DNA of 64,000 nucleotides, taken from contig CALSFV010000006.1 in assembly GCA_943737045.1 (NCBI GenBank), positions 372,001 to 436,000 on the forward strand, written 5' to 3'. Shown piece after piece: positions 43,905-55,776 of this stretch. The stretch comes from Parapristionchus giblindavisi. Lineage: Eukaryota; Nematoda; Chromadorea; Rhabditida; Diplogasteridae. How positions within the stretch are numbered: position 1 is the stretch's first letter; the number at the start of each line of letters is the position of its first letter. Below the pieces are notes generated by a model. It searched no databases. It was not told the DNA's origin and worked only from the letters and a program-made list of their open reading frames with translations. Position numbers and translations under genes: made by a program.

Positions 43905-46900
43905 TATTCGATATCGGTCAATCAATAATTCACTGTATTACTTTGTGGAGTTTACATCGCTGTAGACCAATCAATATGATGCGTGAAGGCCTCATACTTC
44001 AGGAAAGACTCGGTCTGAAACAATAGATATATAATTAAATCCATTATATTCGTCTTCATCACAAATAGAGTATCATTATACGATACAGTACTGAGAGAAA
44101 ATCAAAGATTAAAATCACAACAACACGTAAACATCTTTATTCGATATCGGTCAATCAATAATTCACTGCATTACCTTGTGGAGTTTACATCGCTGTAGAC
44201 CAATAAATATGATGCGTGAAGGCCTCATACTTCTGGAAAGACTCGGTCTGAAACCATAGATATATAATTAAATCCATTATTTTCGTCTTCATCACAAATA
44301 CAGTATCATAATACGATACAGTACTGAGAGAAGATCAAAGATTAAAATCACAACAACACATAAATATCTTTATTCGGTATCGGTCAATCAATAATTCACT
44401 GTATTACCTTGTGGTGTTTACATCGCTGTAGACCAATCAATATGAGGAGCGAAGGCCTCATACTTCTCGAAAGACTCGGTCTGAAACAATAGATATATAA
44501 TTAAATCCATTATTTTCGTCTTCATAACAAATAGAATATCATTATACGATACAGTACTGAGAGAAGATCAAAGATTAAAATCACAACAACACGTAAACAT
44601 CTTTATTCGATATCGTTCAATCATTAATTCACTACATTACCTTGTGGAGTTTACATCGCTGTAGACCAATCAATATGATGCGTGAAGGCCTCATACTTCT
44701 GGAAAGACTCGGTCTGAAACAATAGATATATAATTAAATCCATTATTTTCGTCTTCATCACAAATAGAATATCATTATACGATACAGTACTGAGAGAAGA
44801 TCAAAGATTAAAATCACAACAACACGTAAACATCTTTATTCGATATCGTTCAATCATTAATTCACTACATTACCTTGTGGAGTTTACATCGCTGTAGACC
44901 AATCAATATGATGCGTGAAGGCCTCATACTTCTGGAAAGACTCGGTCTGAAACAATAGATATATAATTAAATCCATTATTTTCGTCTTCATCACAAATAG
45001 AATATCATTATACGATACAGTACTGAGAAAAGATCAAAGATCACAACAACACATAAACATTTTTATTCGATATCGTTCAATCATTAATTCACTACATTAC
45101 CTTGTGGAGTTTACATCGCTGTAGACCAATCAATATGATGCGTGAAGGCCTCATACTTCTGGAAAGACTCGGTCTGAAACAATAGATATATAATTAAATC
45201 CATTATTTTCGTCTTCATAACAAATAGAATATCATTATACGATACAGTACTGAGAGAAGATCAAAGATCATAACAACACATAAACATTTTTATTCGGTAT
45301 CGGTCAATCAATAATTCACTGTATTACCATGTGGAGTTTACATCGCTGTAGACCAATCAATATGAGGAGCGAAGGCCTCATACTTCTCGAAAGACCCGGT
45401 CTGAAACAACAGATATATAATTAAATCCATTATATTCGTCTTCATCACAAATAGAGTATCATTATACGATACAGTACTGAGAGAAGATCAAAGATTAAAA
45501 TCACAACAAAACGTAAACATCTTTATTCGATATCGGTCAATCAATAATTCACTGTATTACCTTGTGGAGTTTACATCGCTGTAGACCAATCAATATGATG
45601 CGTGAAGGCCTCATACTTCTGGAAAGACTCGGTCTGAAACAATAGATATATAATTAAACCCATTATATTCGTCTTCATCACAAATAGAGTATCATTATAC
45701 GATACAGAACTGAGAGAAAATCAAAGATTAAAATCACAACAACACGTAAACATCTTTATTCGATATCGGTCAATCAATAATTCACTGTATTACCTTGTGG
45801 AGTTTACATCGCTGTAGATCAATCAATATGAGGAGCGAAGGCCTCATACTTCTCGAAAGACTCGGTCTGAAACAATAGATATATAATTAAATCCATTATA
45901 TTCGTCTTCATCACAAATAGAGTATCATTATACGATACAGTACTGAGAGAAAATCAAAGATTAAAATCACAACAACACGTAAACATCTTTATTCGATATC
46001 GGTCAATCAATAATTCACTGTATTACTTTGTGGAGTTTACATCGCTGTAGACCAATCAATATGATGCGTGAAGGCCTCATACTTCTGGAAAGACTCGGTC
46101 TGAAACAATAGATATATAATTAAATCCATTATATTCGTCTTCATCACAAATAGAGTATCATTATACGATACAGTACTGAGAGAAAATCAAAGATTAAAAT
46201 CACAACAACACGTAAACATCTTTATTCGATATCGGTCAATCAATAATTCACTGCATTACCTTGTGGAGTTTACATCGCTGTAGACCAATAAATATGATGC
46301 GTGAAGGCCTCATACTTCTGGAAAGACTCGGTCTGAAACCATAGATATATAATGAAATCCATTATTTTCGTCTTCATCACAAATACAGTATCATAATACG
46401 ATACAGTACTGAGAGAAGATCAAAGATTAAAATCACAACAACACATAAATATCTTTATTCGGTATCGGTCAATCAATAATTCACTGTATTACCTTGTGGT
46501 GTTTACATCGCTGTAGACCAATCAATATGAGGAGCGAAGGCCTCATACTTCTCGAAAGACTCGGTCTGAAACAATAGATATATAATTAAATCCATTATTT
46601 TCGTCTTCATAACAAATAGAATATCATTATACGATACAGTACTGAGAGAAGATCAAAGATTAAAATCACAACAACACGTAAACATCTTTATTCGATATCG
46701 TTCAATCATTAATTCACTACATTACCTTGTGGAGTTTACATCGCTGTAGACCAATCAATATGATGCGTGAAGGCCTCATACTTCTGGAAAGACTCGGTCT
46801 GAAACAATAGATATATAATTAAATCCATTATTTTCGTCTTCATCACAAATAGAATATCATTATACGATACAGTACTGAGAGAAGATCAAAGATTAAAATC

Positions 46901-48040
46901 ACAACAACACGTAAACATCTTTATTCGATATCGTTCAATCATTAATTCACTACATTACCTTGTGGAGTTTACATCGCTGTAGACCAATCAATATGATGCG
47001 TGAAGGCCTCATACTTCTGGAAAGACTCGGTCTGAAACAATAGATATATAATTAAATCCATTATTTTCGTCTTCATCACAAATAGAATATCATTATACGA
47101 TACAGTACTGAGAAAAGATCAAAGATCACAACAACACATAAACATTTTTATTCGATATCGTTCAATCATTAATTCACTACATTACCTTGTGGAGTTTACA
47201 TCGCTGTAGACCAATCAATATGATGCGTGAAGGCCTCATACTTCTGGAAAGACTCGGTCTGAAACAATAGATATATAATTAAATCCATTATTTTCGTCTT
47301 CATAACAAATAGAATATCATTATACGATACAGTACTGAGAGAAGATCAAAGATCATAACAACACATAAACATTTTTATTCGGTATCGGTCAATCAATAAT
47401 TCACTGTATTACCATGTGGAGTTTACATCGCTGTAGACCAATCAATATGAGGAGCGAAGGCCTCATACTTCTCGAAAGACCCGGTCTGAAACAACAGATA
47501 TATAATTAAATCCATTATATTCGTCTTCATCACAAATAGAGTATCATTATACGATACAGTACTGAGAGAAGATCAAAGATTAAAATCACAACAAAACGTA
47601 AACATCTTTATTCGATATCGGTCAATCAATAATTCACTGTATTACCTTGTGGAGTTTACATCGCTGTAGACCAATCAATATGATGCGTGAAGGCCTCATA
47701 CTTCTGGAAAGACTCGGTCTGAAACAATAGATATATAATTAAACCCATTATATTCGTCTTCATCACAAATAGAGTATCATTATACGATACAGAACTGAGA
47801 GAAAATCAAAGATTAAAATCACAACAACACGTAAACATCTTTATTCGATATCGGTCAATCAATAATTCACTGTATTACCTTGTGGAGTTTACATCGCTGT
47901 AGATCAATCAATATGAGGAGCGAAGGCCTCATACTTCTCGAAAGACTCGGTCTGAAACAATAGATATATAATTAAATCCATTATATTCGTCTTCATCACA
48001 AATAGAGTATCATTATACGATACAGTACTGAGAGAAAATC
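43905..48040. repeat. 2085-bp higher-order repeat, two copies
   Basis: The rare GACCAATAAATATG plus GAAACCATAG monomer at 44198 recurs at 46283, an offset of 2085 bp or nine monomers (seven of 233 and two of 227). The match extends from about 43905-45955 to 45990-48040 with few substitutions, such as CTTCAGG against CTTCTGG and AATTAAATCC against AATGAAATCC. This block also introduces the GTTCAATCATTAATTCACTAC sub-family. Confidence 0.85.
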
Positions 48041-49300
48041 AAAGATCATAACAACACGTAAACATCTTTATTCGATATCGTTCAATCATTAATTCACTAC
48101 ATTACCTTGTGGAGTTTACATCGCTGTAGACCAATCAATATGATGCGTGAAGGCCTCATACTTCTGGAAAGACTCGGTCTGAAACAATAGATATATAATT
48201 AAATCCATTATTTTCGTCTTCATCACAAATAGAATATCATTATACGATACAGTACTGAGAAAAGATCAAAGATCACAACAACACATAAACATTTTTATTC
48301 GATATCGTTCAATCATTAATTCACTACATTACCTTGTGGAGTTTACATCGCTGTAGACCAATCAATATGATGCGTGAAGGCCTCATACTTCTCGAAAGAC
48401 TCGGTCTGAAACAATAGATATATAATTAAATCCATTATTTTCGTCTTCATAACAAATAGAATATCATTATACGATACAGTACTGAGAGAAGATCAAAGAT
48501 TAAAATCACAACAACACGTAAACATCTTTATTCGATATCGTTCAATCATTAATTCACTACATTACCTTGTGGAGTTTACATCGCTGTAGACCAATCAATA
48601 TGATGCGTGAAGGCCTCATACTTCTGGAAAGACTCGGTCTGAAACAATAGATATATAATTAAATCCATTATTTTCGTCTTCATCACAAATAGAATATCAT
48701 TATACGATACAGTACTGAGAAAAGATCAAAGATCACAACAACACATAAACATTTTTATTCGATATCGTTCAATCATTAATTCACTACATTACCTTGTGGA
48801 GTTTACATCGCTGTAGACCAATCAATATGATGCGTGAAGGCCTCATACTTCTCGAAAGACTCGGTCTGAAACAATAGATATATAATTAAATCCATTATTT
48901 TCGTCTTCATAACAAATAGAATATCATTATACGATACAGTACTGAGAGAAGATCAAAGATTAAAATCACAACAACACGTAAACATCTTTATTCGATATCG
49001 TTCAATCATTAATTCACTACATTACCTTGTGGAGTTTACATCGCTGTAGACCAATCAATATGATGCGTGAAGGCCTCATACTTCTGGAAAGACTCGGTCT
49101 GAAACAATAGATATATAATTAAATCCATTATTTTCGTCTTCATCACAAATAGAATATCATTATACGATACAGTACTGAGAAAAGATCAAAGATCACAACA
49201 ACACATAAACATTTTTATTCGATATCGTTCAATCATTAATTCACTACATTACCTTGTGGAGTTTACATCGCTGTAGACCAATCAATATGATGCGTGAAGG
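48041..49300. repeat. 460-bp dimer repeat
   Basis: A dimer of 233 and 227-bp monomers repeats at 460-bp spacing: CTTCTGGAAAG occurs at the same phase near 48161, 48621 and 49081, alternating with CTTCTCGAAAG. All monomers here carry GTTCAATCATTAATTCACTAC. It is the shortest HOR in the window. Confidence 0.8.
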
Positions 49301-52300
49301 CCTCATACTTCTGGAAAGACTCGGTCTGAAACAATAGATATATAATTAAATCCATTATTTTCGTCTTCATAACAAATAGAATATCATTATACGATACAGT
49401 ACTGAGAGAAGATCAAAGATCATAACAACACATAAACATTTTTATTCGGTATCGGTCAATCAATAATTCACTGTATTACCATGTGGAGTTTACATCGCTG
49501 TAGACCAATCAATATGAGGAGCGAAGGCCTCATACTTCTCGAAAGACCCGGTCTGAAACAACAGATATATAATTAAATCCATTATATTCGTCTTCATCAC
49601 AAATAGAGTATCATTATACGATACAGTACTGAGAGAAGATCAAAGATTAAAATCACAACAAAACGTAAACATCTTTATTCGATATCGGTCAATCAATAAT
49701 TCACTGTATTACCTTGTGGAGTTTACATCGCTGTAGACCAATCAATATGATGCGTGAAGGCCTCATACTTCTGGAAAGACTCGGTCTGAAACAATAGATA
49801 TATAATTAAACCCATTATATTCGTCTTCATCACAAATAGAGTATCATTATACGATACAGAACTGAGAGAAAATCAAAGATTAAAATCACAACAACACGTA
49901 AACATCTTTATTCGATATCGGTCAATCAATAATTCACTGTATTACCTTGTGGAGTTTACATCGCTGTAGATCAATCAATATGAGGAGCGAAGGCCTCATA
50001 CTTCTCGAAAGACTCGGTCTGAAACAATAGATATATAATTAAATCCATTATTTTCGTCTTCATAACAAATAGAATATCATTATACGATACAGTACTGAGA
50101 GAAGATCAAAGATTAAAATCACAACAACACGTAAACATCTTTATTCGATATCGGTCAATCAATAATTCACTGTATTACTTTGTGGAGTTTACATCGCTGT
50201 AGACCAATCAATATGATGCGTGAAGGCCTCATACTTCTGGAAAGACTCGGTCTGAAACAATAGATATATAATTAAATCCATTATATTCGTCTTCATCACA
50301 AATAGAGTATCATTATACGATACAGTACTGAGAGAAAATCAAAGATTAAAATCACAACAACACGTAAACATCTTTATTCGATATCGGTCAATCAATAATT
50401 CACTGCATTACCTTGTGGAGTTTACATCGCTGTAGACCAATAAATATGATGCGTGAAGGCCTCATACTTCTGGAAAGACTCGGTCTGAAACCATAGATAT
50501 ATAATTAAATCCATTATTTTCGTCTTCATCACAAATACAGTATCATAATACGATACAGTACTGAGAGAAGATCAAAGATTAAAATCACAACAACACATAA
50601 ATATCTTTATTCGGTATCGGTCAATCAATAATTCACTGTATTACCTTGTGGAGTTTACATCGCTGTAGACCAATCAATATGAGGAGCGAAGGCCTCATAC
50701 TTCTCGAAAGACTCGGTCTGAAACAATAGATATATAATTAAATCCATTATTTTCGTCTTCATAACAAATAGAATATCATTATACGATACAGTACTGAGAG
50801 AAGATCAAAGATTAAAATCACAACAACACGTAAACATCTTTATTCGATATCGGTCAATCAATAATTCACTGTATTACCTTGTGGAGTTTACATCGCTGTA
50901 GACCAATCAATATGATGCGTGAAGGCCTCATACTTCTGGAAAGACTCGGTCTGAAACCATAGATATATAATTAAATCCATTATTTTCGTCTTCATCACAA
51001 ATACAGTATCATAATACGATACAGTACTGAGAGAAGATCAAAGAATAAAATCACAACAACACATAAATATCTTTATTCGGTATCGGTCAATCAATAATTC
51101 ACTGTATTACCTTGTGGAGTTTACATCGCTGTAGACCAATCAATATGAGGAGCGAAGGCCTCATACTTCTCGAAAGACTCGGTCTGAAACAATAGATATA
51201 TAATTAAATCCATTATTTTCGTCTTCATAACAAATAGAATATCATTATACGATACAGTACTGAGAGAAGATCAAAGATTAAAATCACAACAACACGTAAA
51301 CATCTTTATTCGATATCGGTCAATCAATAATTCACTGTATTACTTTGTGGAGTTTACATCGCTGTAGACCAATCAATATGATGCGTGAAGGCCTCATACT
51401 TCTGGAAAGACTCGGTCTGAAACAATAGATATATAATTAAATCCATTATATTCGTCTTCATCACAAATAGAGTATCATTATACGATACAGTACTGAGAGA
51501 AAATCAAAGATTAAAATCACAACAACACGTAAACATCTTTATTCGATATCGGTCAATCAATAATTCACTGCATTACCTTGTGGAGTTTACATCGCTGTAG
51601 ACCAATAAATATGATGCGTGAAGGCCTCATACTTCTGGAAAGACTCGGTCTGAAACCATAGATATATAATTAAATCCATTATTTTCGTCTTCATCACAAA
51701 TACAGTATCATAATACGATACAGTACTGAGAGAAGATCAAAGATTAAAATCACAACAACACATAAATATCTTTATTCGGTATCGGTCAATCAATAATTCA
51801 CTGTATTACCTTGTGGAGTTTACATCGCTGTAGACCAATCAATATGAGGAGCGAAGGCCTCATACTTCTCGAAAGACTCGGTCTGAAACAATAGATATAT
51901 AATTAAATCCATTATTTTCGTCTTCATAACAAATAGAATATCATTATACGATACAGTACTGAGAGAAGATCAAAGATCATAACAACACATAAACATTTTT
52001 ATTCGGTATCGGTCAATCAATAATTCTCTGTATTACCATGTGGAGTTTACATCGCTGTAGACCAATCAATATGAGGAGCGAAGGCCTCATACTTCTCGAA
52101 AGACCCGGTCTGAAAGAACAGATATATAATTAAATCCATTATATTCGTCTTCATCACAAATAGAGTATCATTATACGATACAGTACTGAGAGAAGATCAA
52201 AGATTAAAATCACAACAAAACGTAAACATCTTTATTCGATATCGGTCAATCAATAATTCACTGTATTACCTTGTGGAGTTTACATCGCTGTAGACCAATC

Positions 52301-53502
52301 AATATGATGCGTGAAGGCCTCATACTTCTGGAAAGACTCGGTCTGAAACAATAGATATATAATTAAACCCATTATATTCGTCTTCATCACAAATAGAGTA
52401 TCATTATACGATACAGTACTGAGAGAAAATCAAAGATTAAAATCACAACAACACGTAAACATCTTTATTCGATATCGGTCAATCAATAATTCACTGTATT
52501 ACCTTGTGGAGTTTACATCGCTGTAGATCAATCAATATGAGGAGCGAAGGCCTCATACTTCTCGAAAGACTCGGTCTGAAACAATAGATATATAATTAAA
52601 TCCATTATATTCGTCTTCATCACAAATAGAGTATCATCATACGATACAGTACTGAGAGAAGATCAAAGATCACAACAACACGTAAACATCTTTATTCGAT
52701 ATCGGTCAATCAATAATTCACTGTATTACCTTGTGGAGTTTACATCGCTGTAGACCAATAAATATGATGCGTGAAGGCCTCATACTTCTCGAAAGACTCG
52801 GTCTGAAACAATAGATATATAATTAAATCCATTATATCCGTCTTCATCACAAATAGAGTATCATTATACGATACAGTATGAGAGAAGATCAAAGATCACA
52901 ACAACACGTAAACATCTTTATTCGATATCGGTCAATCAATAATTCACTGTATTACCTTGTGGAGTTTACATCGCTGTAGACCAATAAATATGATGCGTGA
53001 AGGCCTCATACTTCTCGAAAGACTCGGTCTGAAACAATAGAGATATAATTAAATCCATTATATTCGTCTTCATCACAAATACAGTATCATTATACGATAC
53101 AGTACTGAGAAAATCAAAGATTAAAATCACAACAACACGTAAACATCTTTATTCGATATCGGTCAATCAATAATTCACTGCATTACCTTGTGGAGTTTAC
53201 ATCGCTGTAGATCAATAAATATGATGCGTGAAGGCCTCATACTTCTCGAAAGACTCGGTCTGAAACAATAGATATATAATTAAATCCATTATATTCGTCT
53301 TCATCACAAATAGAGTATCATTATACGATACAGTACTGAGAGAAGATCAAAGATCACAACAACACGTAAACATCTTTATTCGATATCGGTCAATCAATAA
53401 TTCACTGTATTACCTTGTGGAGTTTACATCGCTGTAGACCAATCAATATGAGGAGCGAAGGCCTCATACTTCTCGAAAGACTCGGTCTGAAACAATAGAT
53501 AT
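49301..53502. repeat. Terminal block of the left array
   Basis: Partial repeats of the 44-48 kb block (GATCATAACAACACATAAAC, ACCATGTGGAG and GAAACCATAG variants recur). The last five or so monomers show more single-base changes and small losses, for example CAGTATGAGAGAAG lacking two bases near 52876 and CTGAGAAAATC near 53104. Erosion toward the edge fits weaker homogenisation at array ends. The last satellite bases are ATAGATAT at 53495-53502. Confidence 0.8.
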
Positions 53503-53676
53503 GAGGCCGATTGCGAGAAAGTCGAACAAGGTCTGGTACATCATTTTTTCGAAAACCTGCGAGAAGGGGTTCTCAAGGGTGCTGATGACGATGGGCATGT
53601 TCATTTTGCACCTGGAGTCACCGTTGAGGCCAGACGGCGTCGCGTTGAAATCGCGTTTTTGGTCATTTCTTGTCGC
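53503..53676 (-). pseudogene. Coding-like exon fused to the satellite edge
   Basis: On the minus strand an acceptor-like GCACCTTCAG at 53677-53686 is followed by 58 open codons that run exactly to the satellite junction. The reading frame shows strong bias to C-ending codons (AAC, ATC, TTC, TAC and GAC for Asn, Ile, Phe, Tyr and Asp), unlike the AT-rich surroundings, which argues for a real exon. The predicted peptide has an N-glycosylation motif (NAT), a Cys in a polar stretch, and ends in a hydrophobic run FDFLAIGL, as if entering a membrane segment. Past the junction the frame continues a few codons into satellite DNA and stops. I do not recognise the family. No companion exon was found, so this is most likely a gene fragment left when satellite DNA replaced the rest. 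A chance open frame is possible. Confidence 0.45.
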
Positions 53677-53838
53677 CTGAAGGTGCTAAAATTAACAGTC
53701 CAATGTTTCCGGTGTAGAATTTGATGGCGATCACGCCTGTCTAATTCATTTTTCATGAAAAAAATTTCACAAGCTTCAAATATGTAACTTTTCTCAGAGG
53801 CAAAAGTGTGCGAGTGACATAGCTAGATCGGATCGGAA
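53677..53838. other. Short intergenic stretch, nothing recognised
   Basis: AT-rich sequence between the truncated exon and the first direct repeat. If the exon is real, the left part would be its upstream intron. No other signal was seen. Confidence 0.5.
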
Positions 53839-54383
53839 TCGACGATGTTCTATGAATAATGTAACATGAGATTTACTGTAATTGCAGAGAATTATTGATT
53901 TTTATCTGGATCATCGATTATTGCTTCTTTTTTCTTTGGCGCAAAATATTCTTCTTTTTGACTATTGATTCTGCCCTTTTAGGAAGCCAAAGCACAATAA
54001 ATGTATTGCAAAAAATGTTGTCTATTCACCTTTGTTTGTAAGGAAGGAGAATCAGGAGATTTGGGGTGTGATATGCCTCATACCACACAACTAACAAAAA
54101 CGATACTACTACTAACAATAAATACAATAAAAACTTTATTTTTCTTTGTGCAAAATTAAATATTCGGGCTAAATACTGCATTTTATTTAAATTCTGCAAA
54201 AATTATGAGTGGCCAATCAGTGATTTCCCCCCCCCCCCAGAACTTTGTGTTCTTTGAAATAGGGAATAATCTACACCTTTTTACCTTTACTACAAAAAGG
54301 AGTGAACTTTATAGGAGTGTCCTTTCAATTTTCTCATTAAATAAATGTGGGTATGATACAATAAATGTTTTTTTCTGGAAATA
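53839..54383. repeat. Direct repeat, copy 1 (545 bp)
   Basis: From TCGACGATGTTC to CTGGAAATA this is nearly identical to 56733-57260, in the same orientation and about 2.9 kb away. Differences seen: a run of 12 C at 54227-54238 against 6 in the other copy, CTTTTAGG against CTTTTCGG, and an extra GGAATAATCTACA-like segment of about 11 bp. The flanks of the two copies are unrelated, so the ends are sharp. No terminal inverted repeats or long open frame are visible. It contains several AATAAA motifs on both strands. It could be a dispersed non-autonomous element or a local duplication. Confidence 0.85.
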
Positions 54384-54556
54384 ATTTTGAATCATATTTC
54401 ACTCGTGAAAAGTTATAGCTGTAATTGTTATACAACGTATTAAACGATCACTCGTAAGTGGTAAAATATTTATGTACAAATGTTATAAATAACAACAAAC
54501 AATAGAATAACCGTATGACATGGAATGAAGAGATCTACAAAATGTTACAATCGTAT

Positions 54557-55465
54557 TTACAAAACAAACTCGTGAGATTCATTCAAAGTTTCAATGAGAT
54601 CAATACGTTCCTCATCATTTGATTCTTGTGCATCATCATTATCAGAAGGAATTTGAGGTCCATTTCCTAGAATCTTCTTTCCTCCAAATCTGTGTCCAAA
54701 TCTATGATGTCTACCATGGAAATGTGGTCGAGTAGCGAAAAGAAGAGAACGGAGTTCACGAGAGTATCCCTTTGTTAGTTCATGAACCTTTTCGAAAGTC
54801 TGCTTGTGTGTTAGTGAATGATCCTTGAAGATGGCAATGATCTGAAAATATTCAAGATTATAGATTGCAATATGTATGGAAGCTAATGCTCAATATGATT
54901 CCAACACTTACAGCATCACGTGCCTCCTCAAGATGTCCAATGGCTTCAGTAACATTCTTGTTGTGATCAATGAAGAATTGCTTTCTCTTGGCATAGAAGG
55001 CAGACACTTCTTCCTATAATAAAATTCGTTAAGTACAAGTTGTAATACATATGAATACATTATATATATATATGAATGATATAGTACCTCAAGTTGATAT
55101 TTGATAGCCCATTGCTTGACGTTCTCCTTGATTTGAGCCTTGGTGGATTCTTTGTTGAAAGCGATCTGGAAGAACTCCTTCTTTGCCTCTTCAGTTACAT
55201 TCTTGAGGAAAGGGAAACGGAAATGATGTCCATGATGACCATGATGACGACCTGAAGATAACTGTTAAATGATTATGATTGATAGATATATTAAGTATAA
55301 TGTGTAGATAAGGAAAGACATACCGTGATGTCCGAACTTGTGTCTCCAGAATCCATGACCAACCTTTGAATGTTCAATGGATTTGGTTTCAGATTCCTTT
55401 TCATCAGAGATGATTGCAAATGAAACAGCTACGAGAGCACAAATAAGTAGAATGTTACGAAGCAT
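54557..55465 (-). CDS. Secreted SXP/RAL-2 (DUF148, Ani s 5-like) protein
   Basis: Four exons on the minus strand, 55465-55324, 55251-55088, 55013-54912 and 54841-54557, join to 230 codons plus TAA. Introns of 72, 74 and 70 bp begin GTATGT, GTACTA and GTAAGT and end CTTCAG, ATTATAG and TTTTCAG; the frame is kept through all three. Residues 1-17 are a signal peptide (MLRNILLICALVAVSFA). A His/Gly-rich segment lies at about 45-57. The SXP/RAL-2 domain spans about 61-170, starting PFLKNVTEEAKKEFFQI and containing the typical VKQWA and FYAKRKQFF helices. A second His/Arg-rich patch is at about 176-190, followed by an acidic tail (DNDDAQESNDEE). Sequons lie at N65 and N122. The family is nematode-specific, secreted or surface-associated, includes allergen Ani s 5, and can bind divalent cations; its exact role is unknown. 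The His-rich patches suggest metal binding, which is inference. The gene looks intact. Confidence 0.9.
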
Positions 55466-55538
55466 CTATGAATGGGCAGGTAGAAGTATAGAAGTACTGA
55501 TGAGAACAGTAGAATGGTTCAATCTTCTTCTTTCTCAT

Positions 55539-55546
55539 CTTATATA
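55539..55546 (-). promoter_or_regulatory. TATA box of the SXP/RAL-2 gene
   Basis: TATATAAG on the minus strand, 74 bp upstream of the ATG at 55465. This is a suitable distance for transcription to start about 45 bp before the ATG. No other TATA-like motif is as well placed. Confidence 0.6.
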
Positions 55547-55750
55547 GCTAAACAATTGACGTGGATCTATCCTTTCCATGATAGCGAATGTGAGATTGAG
55601 AAAGATTGCACAAAGTGGAGAGAGTGGGGAGAAATAGAGGAGACAACGTTCGCGGAGTTGCGCTCTCTAAAGATTGATCTTGATTGTGATGTTCTACACA
55701 CCATTTAGATGAAACAATGTATTCACTCAACGTTTGATGCTTATGTAAGC

Positions 55751-55776
55751 TGAGTCATTTAAAAGCTATCTTATCA
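55751..55776 (-). promoter_or_regulatory. GATA-type and AP-1-like motifs upstream of the SXP/RAL-2 gene
   Basis: On the minus strand, TGATAAG lies at 55770-55776, about 300 bp upstream of the ATG. It matches the TGATAA core bound by nematode gut GATA factors such as ELT-2. A TGAGTCA bZIP-type site (plus strand 55751-55757) is beside it. Together with the TATA box they hint at intestinal expression, a reasonable setting for a secreted protein. Single short motifs occur by chance, so this is tentative. Confidence 0.35.

Larger units (their letters stand above)
1..53502 (-). repeat. Tandem satellite array, 222/227/233-bp monomers
   Basis: About 230 head-to-tail monomers with no interruption by other DNA. 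Taking TCGGTATCGG or TCGATATCGG as the phase mark, starts fall at 1, 223, 456, 683 and 916, giving monomers of 222, 233, 227 and 233 bp. The 227-bp form lacks six bases (TTAAAA) after AGATCAAAGA. The 222-bp form has 61 bp of the standard monomer replaced by a 50-bp pyrimidine-rich block. Monomers differ by only a few substitutions, and shared private variants (CTGCATTACC, GACCCGGTC, GCAAAGACTC, CATTAATTCACTAC) mark sub-families along the array. Strand is given as minus because the gene-end-like signals in each monomer (acceptor, reading frame, AATAAA) read on that strand. The array continues beyond the left edge of the window. No gene was recognised inside it. Confidence 0.97.

Noticed and set aside
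1..53502. CRISPR array
   Set aside because: Repeat units are 222-233 bp with no short direct repeat and unique spacers, and the genome is eukaryotic.
1..53502. Centromere protein-box or telomeric sequence in the satellite
   Set aside because: No CENP-B-box-like motif and no TTAGGC runs were seen; many nematodes are holocentric, so a centromere role cannot be read from sequence.
53839..54383. The flanking direct repeats as LTRs of one retrotransposon containing the SXP/RAL-2 gene
   Set aside because: No TG...CA ends, primer binding site, polypurine tract, gag or pol lie between them; the enclosed gene is an ordinary host gene with introns.
55514..55730. 60-64 codon frames on both strands upstream of the SXP/RAL-2 gene
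   Set aside because: They overlap each other and the promoter region, show no signal, domain or splice support, and are best explained as chance.
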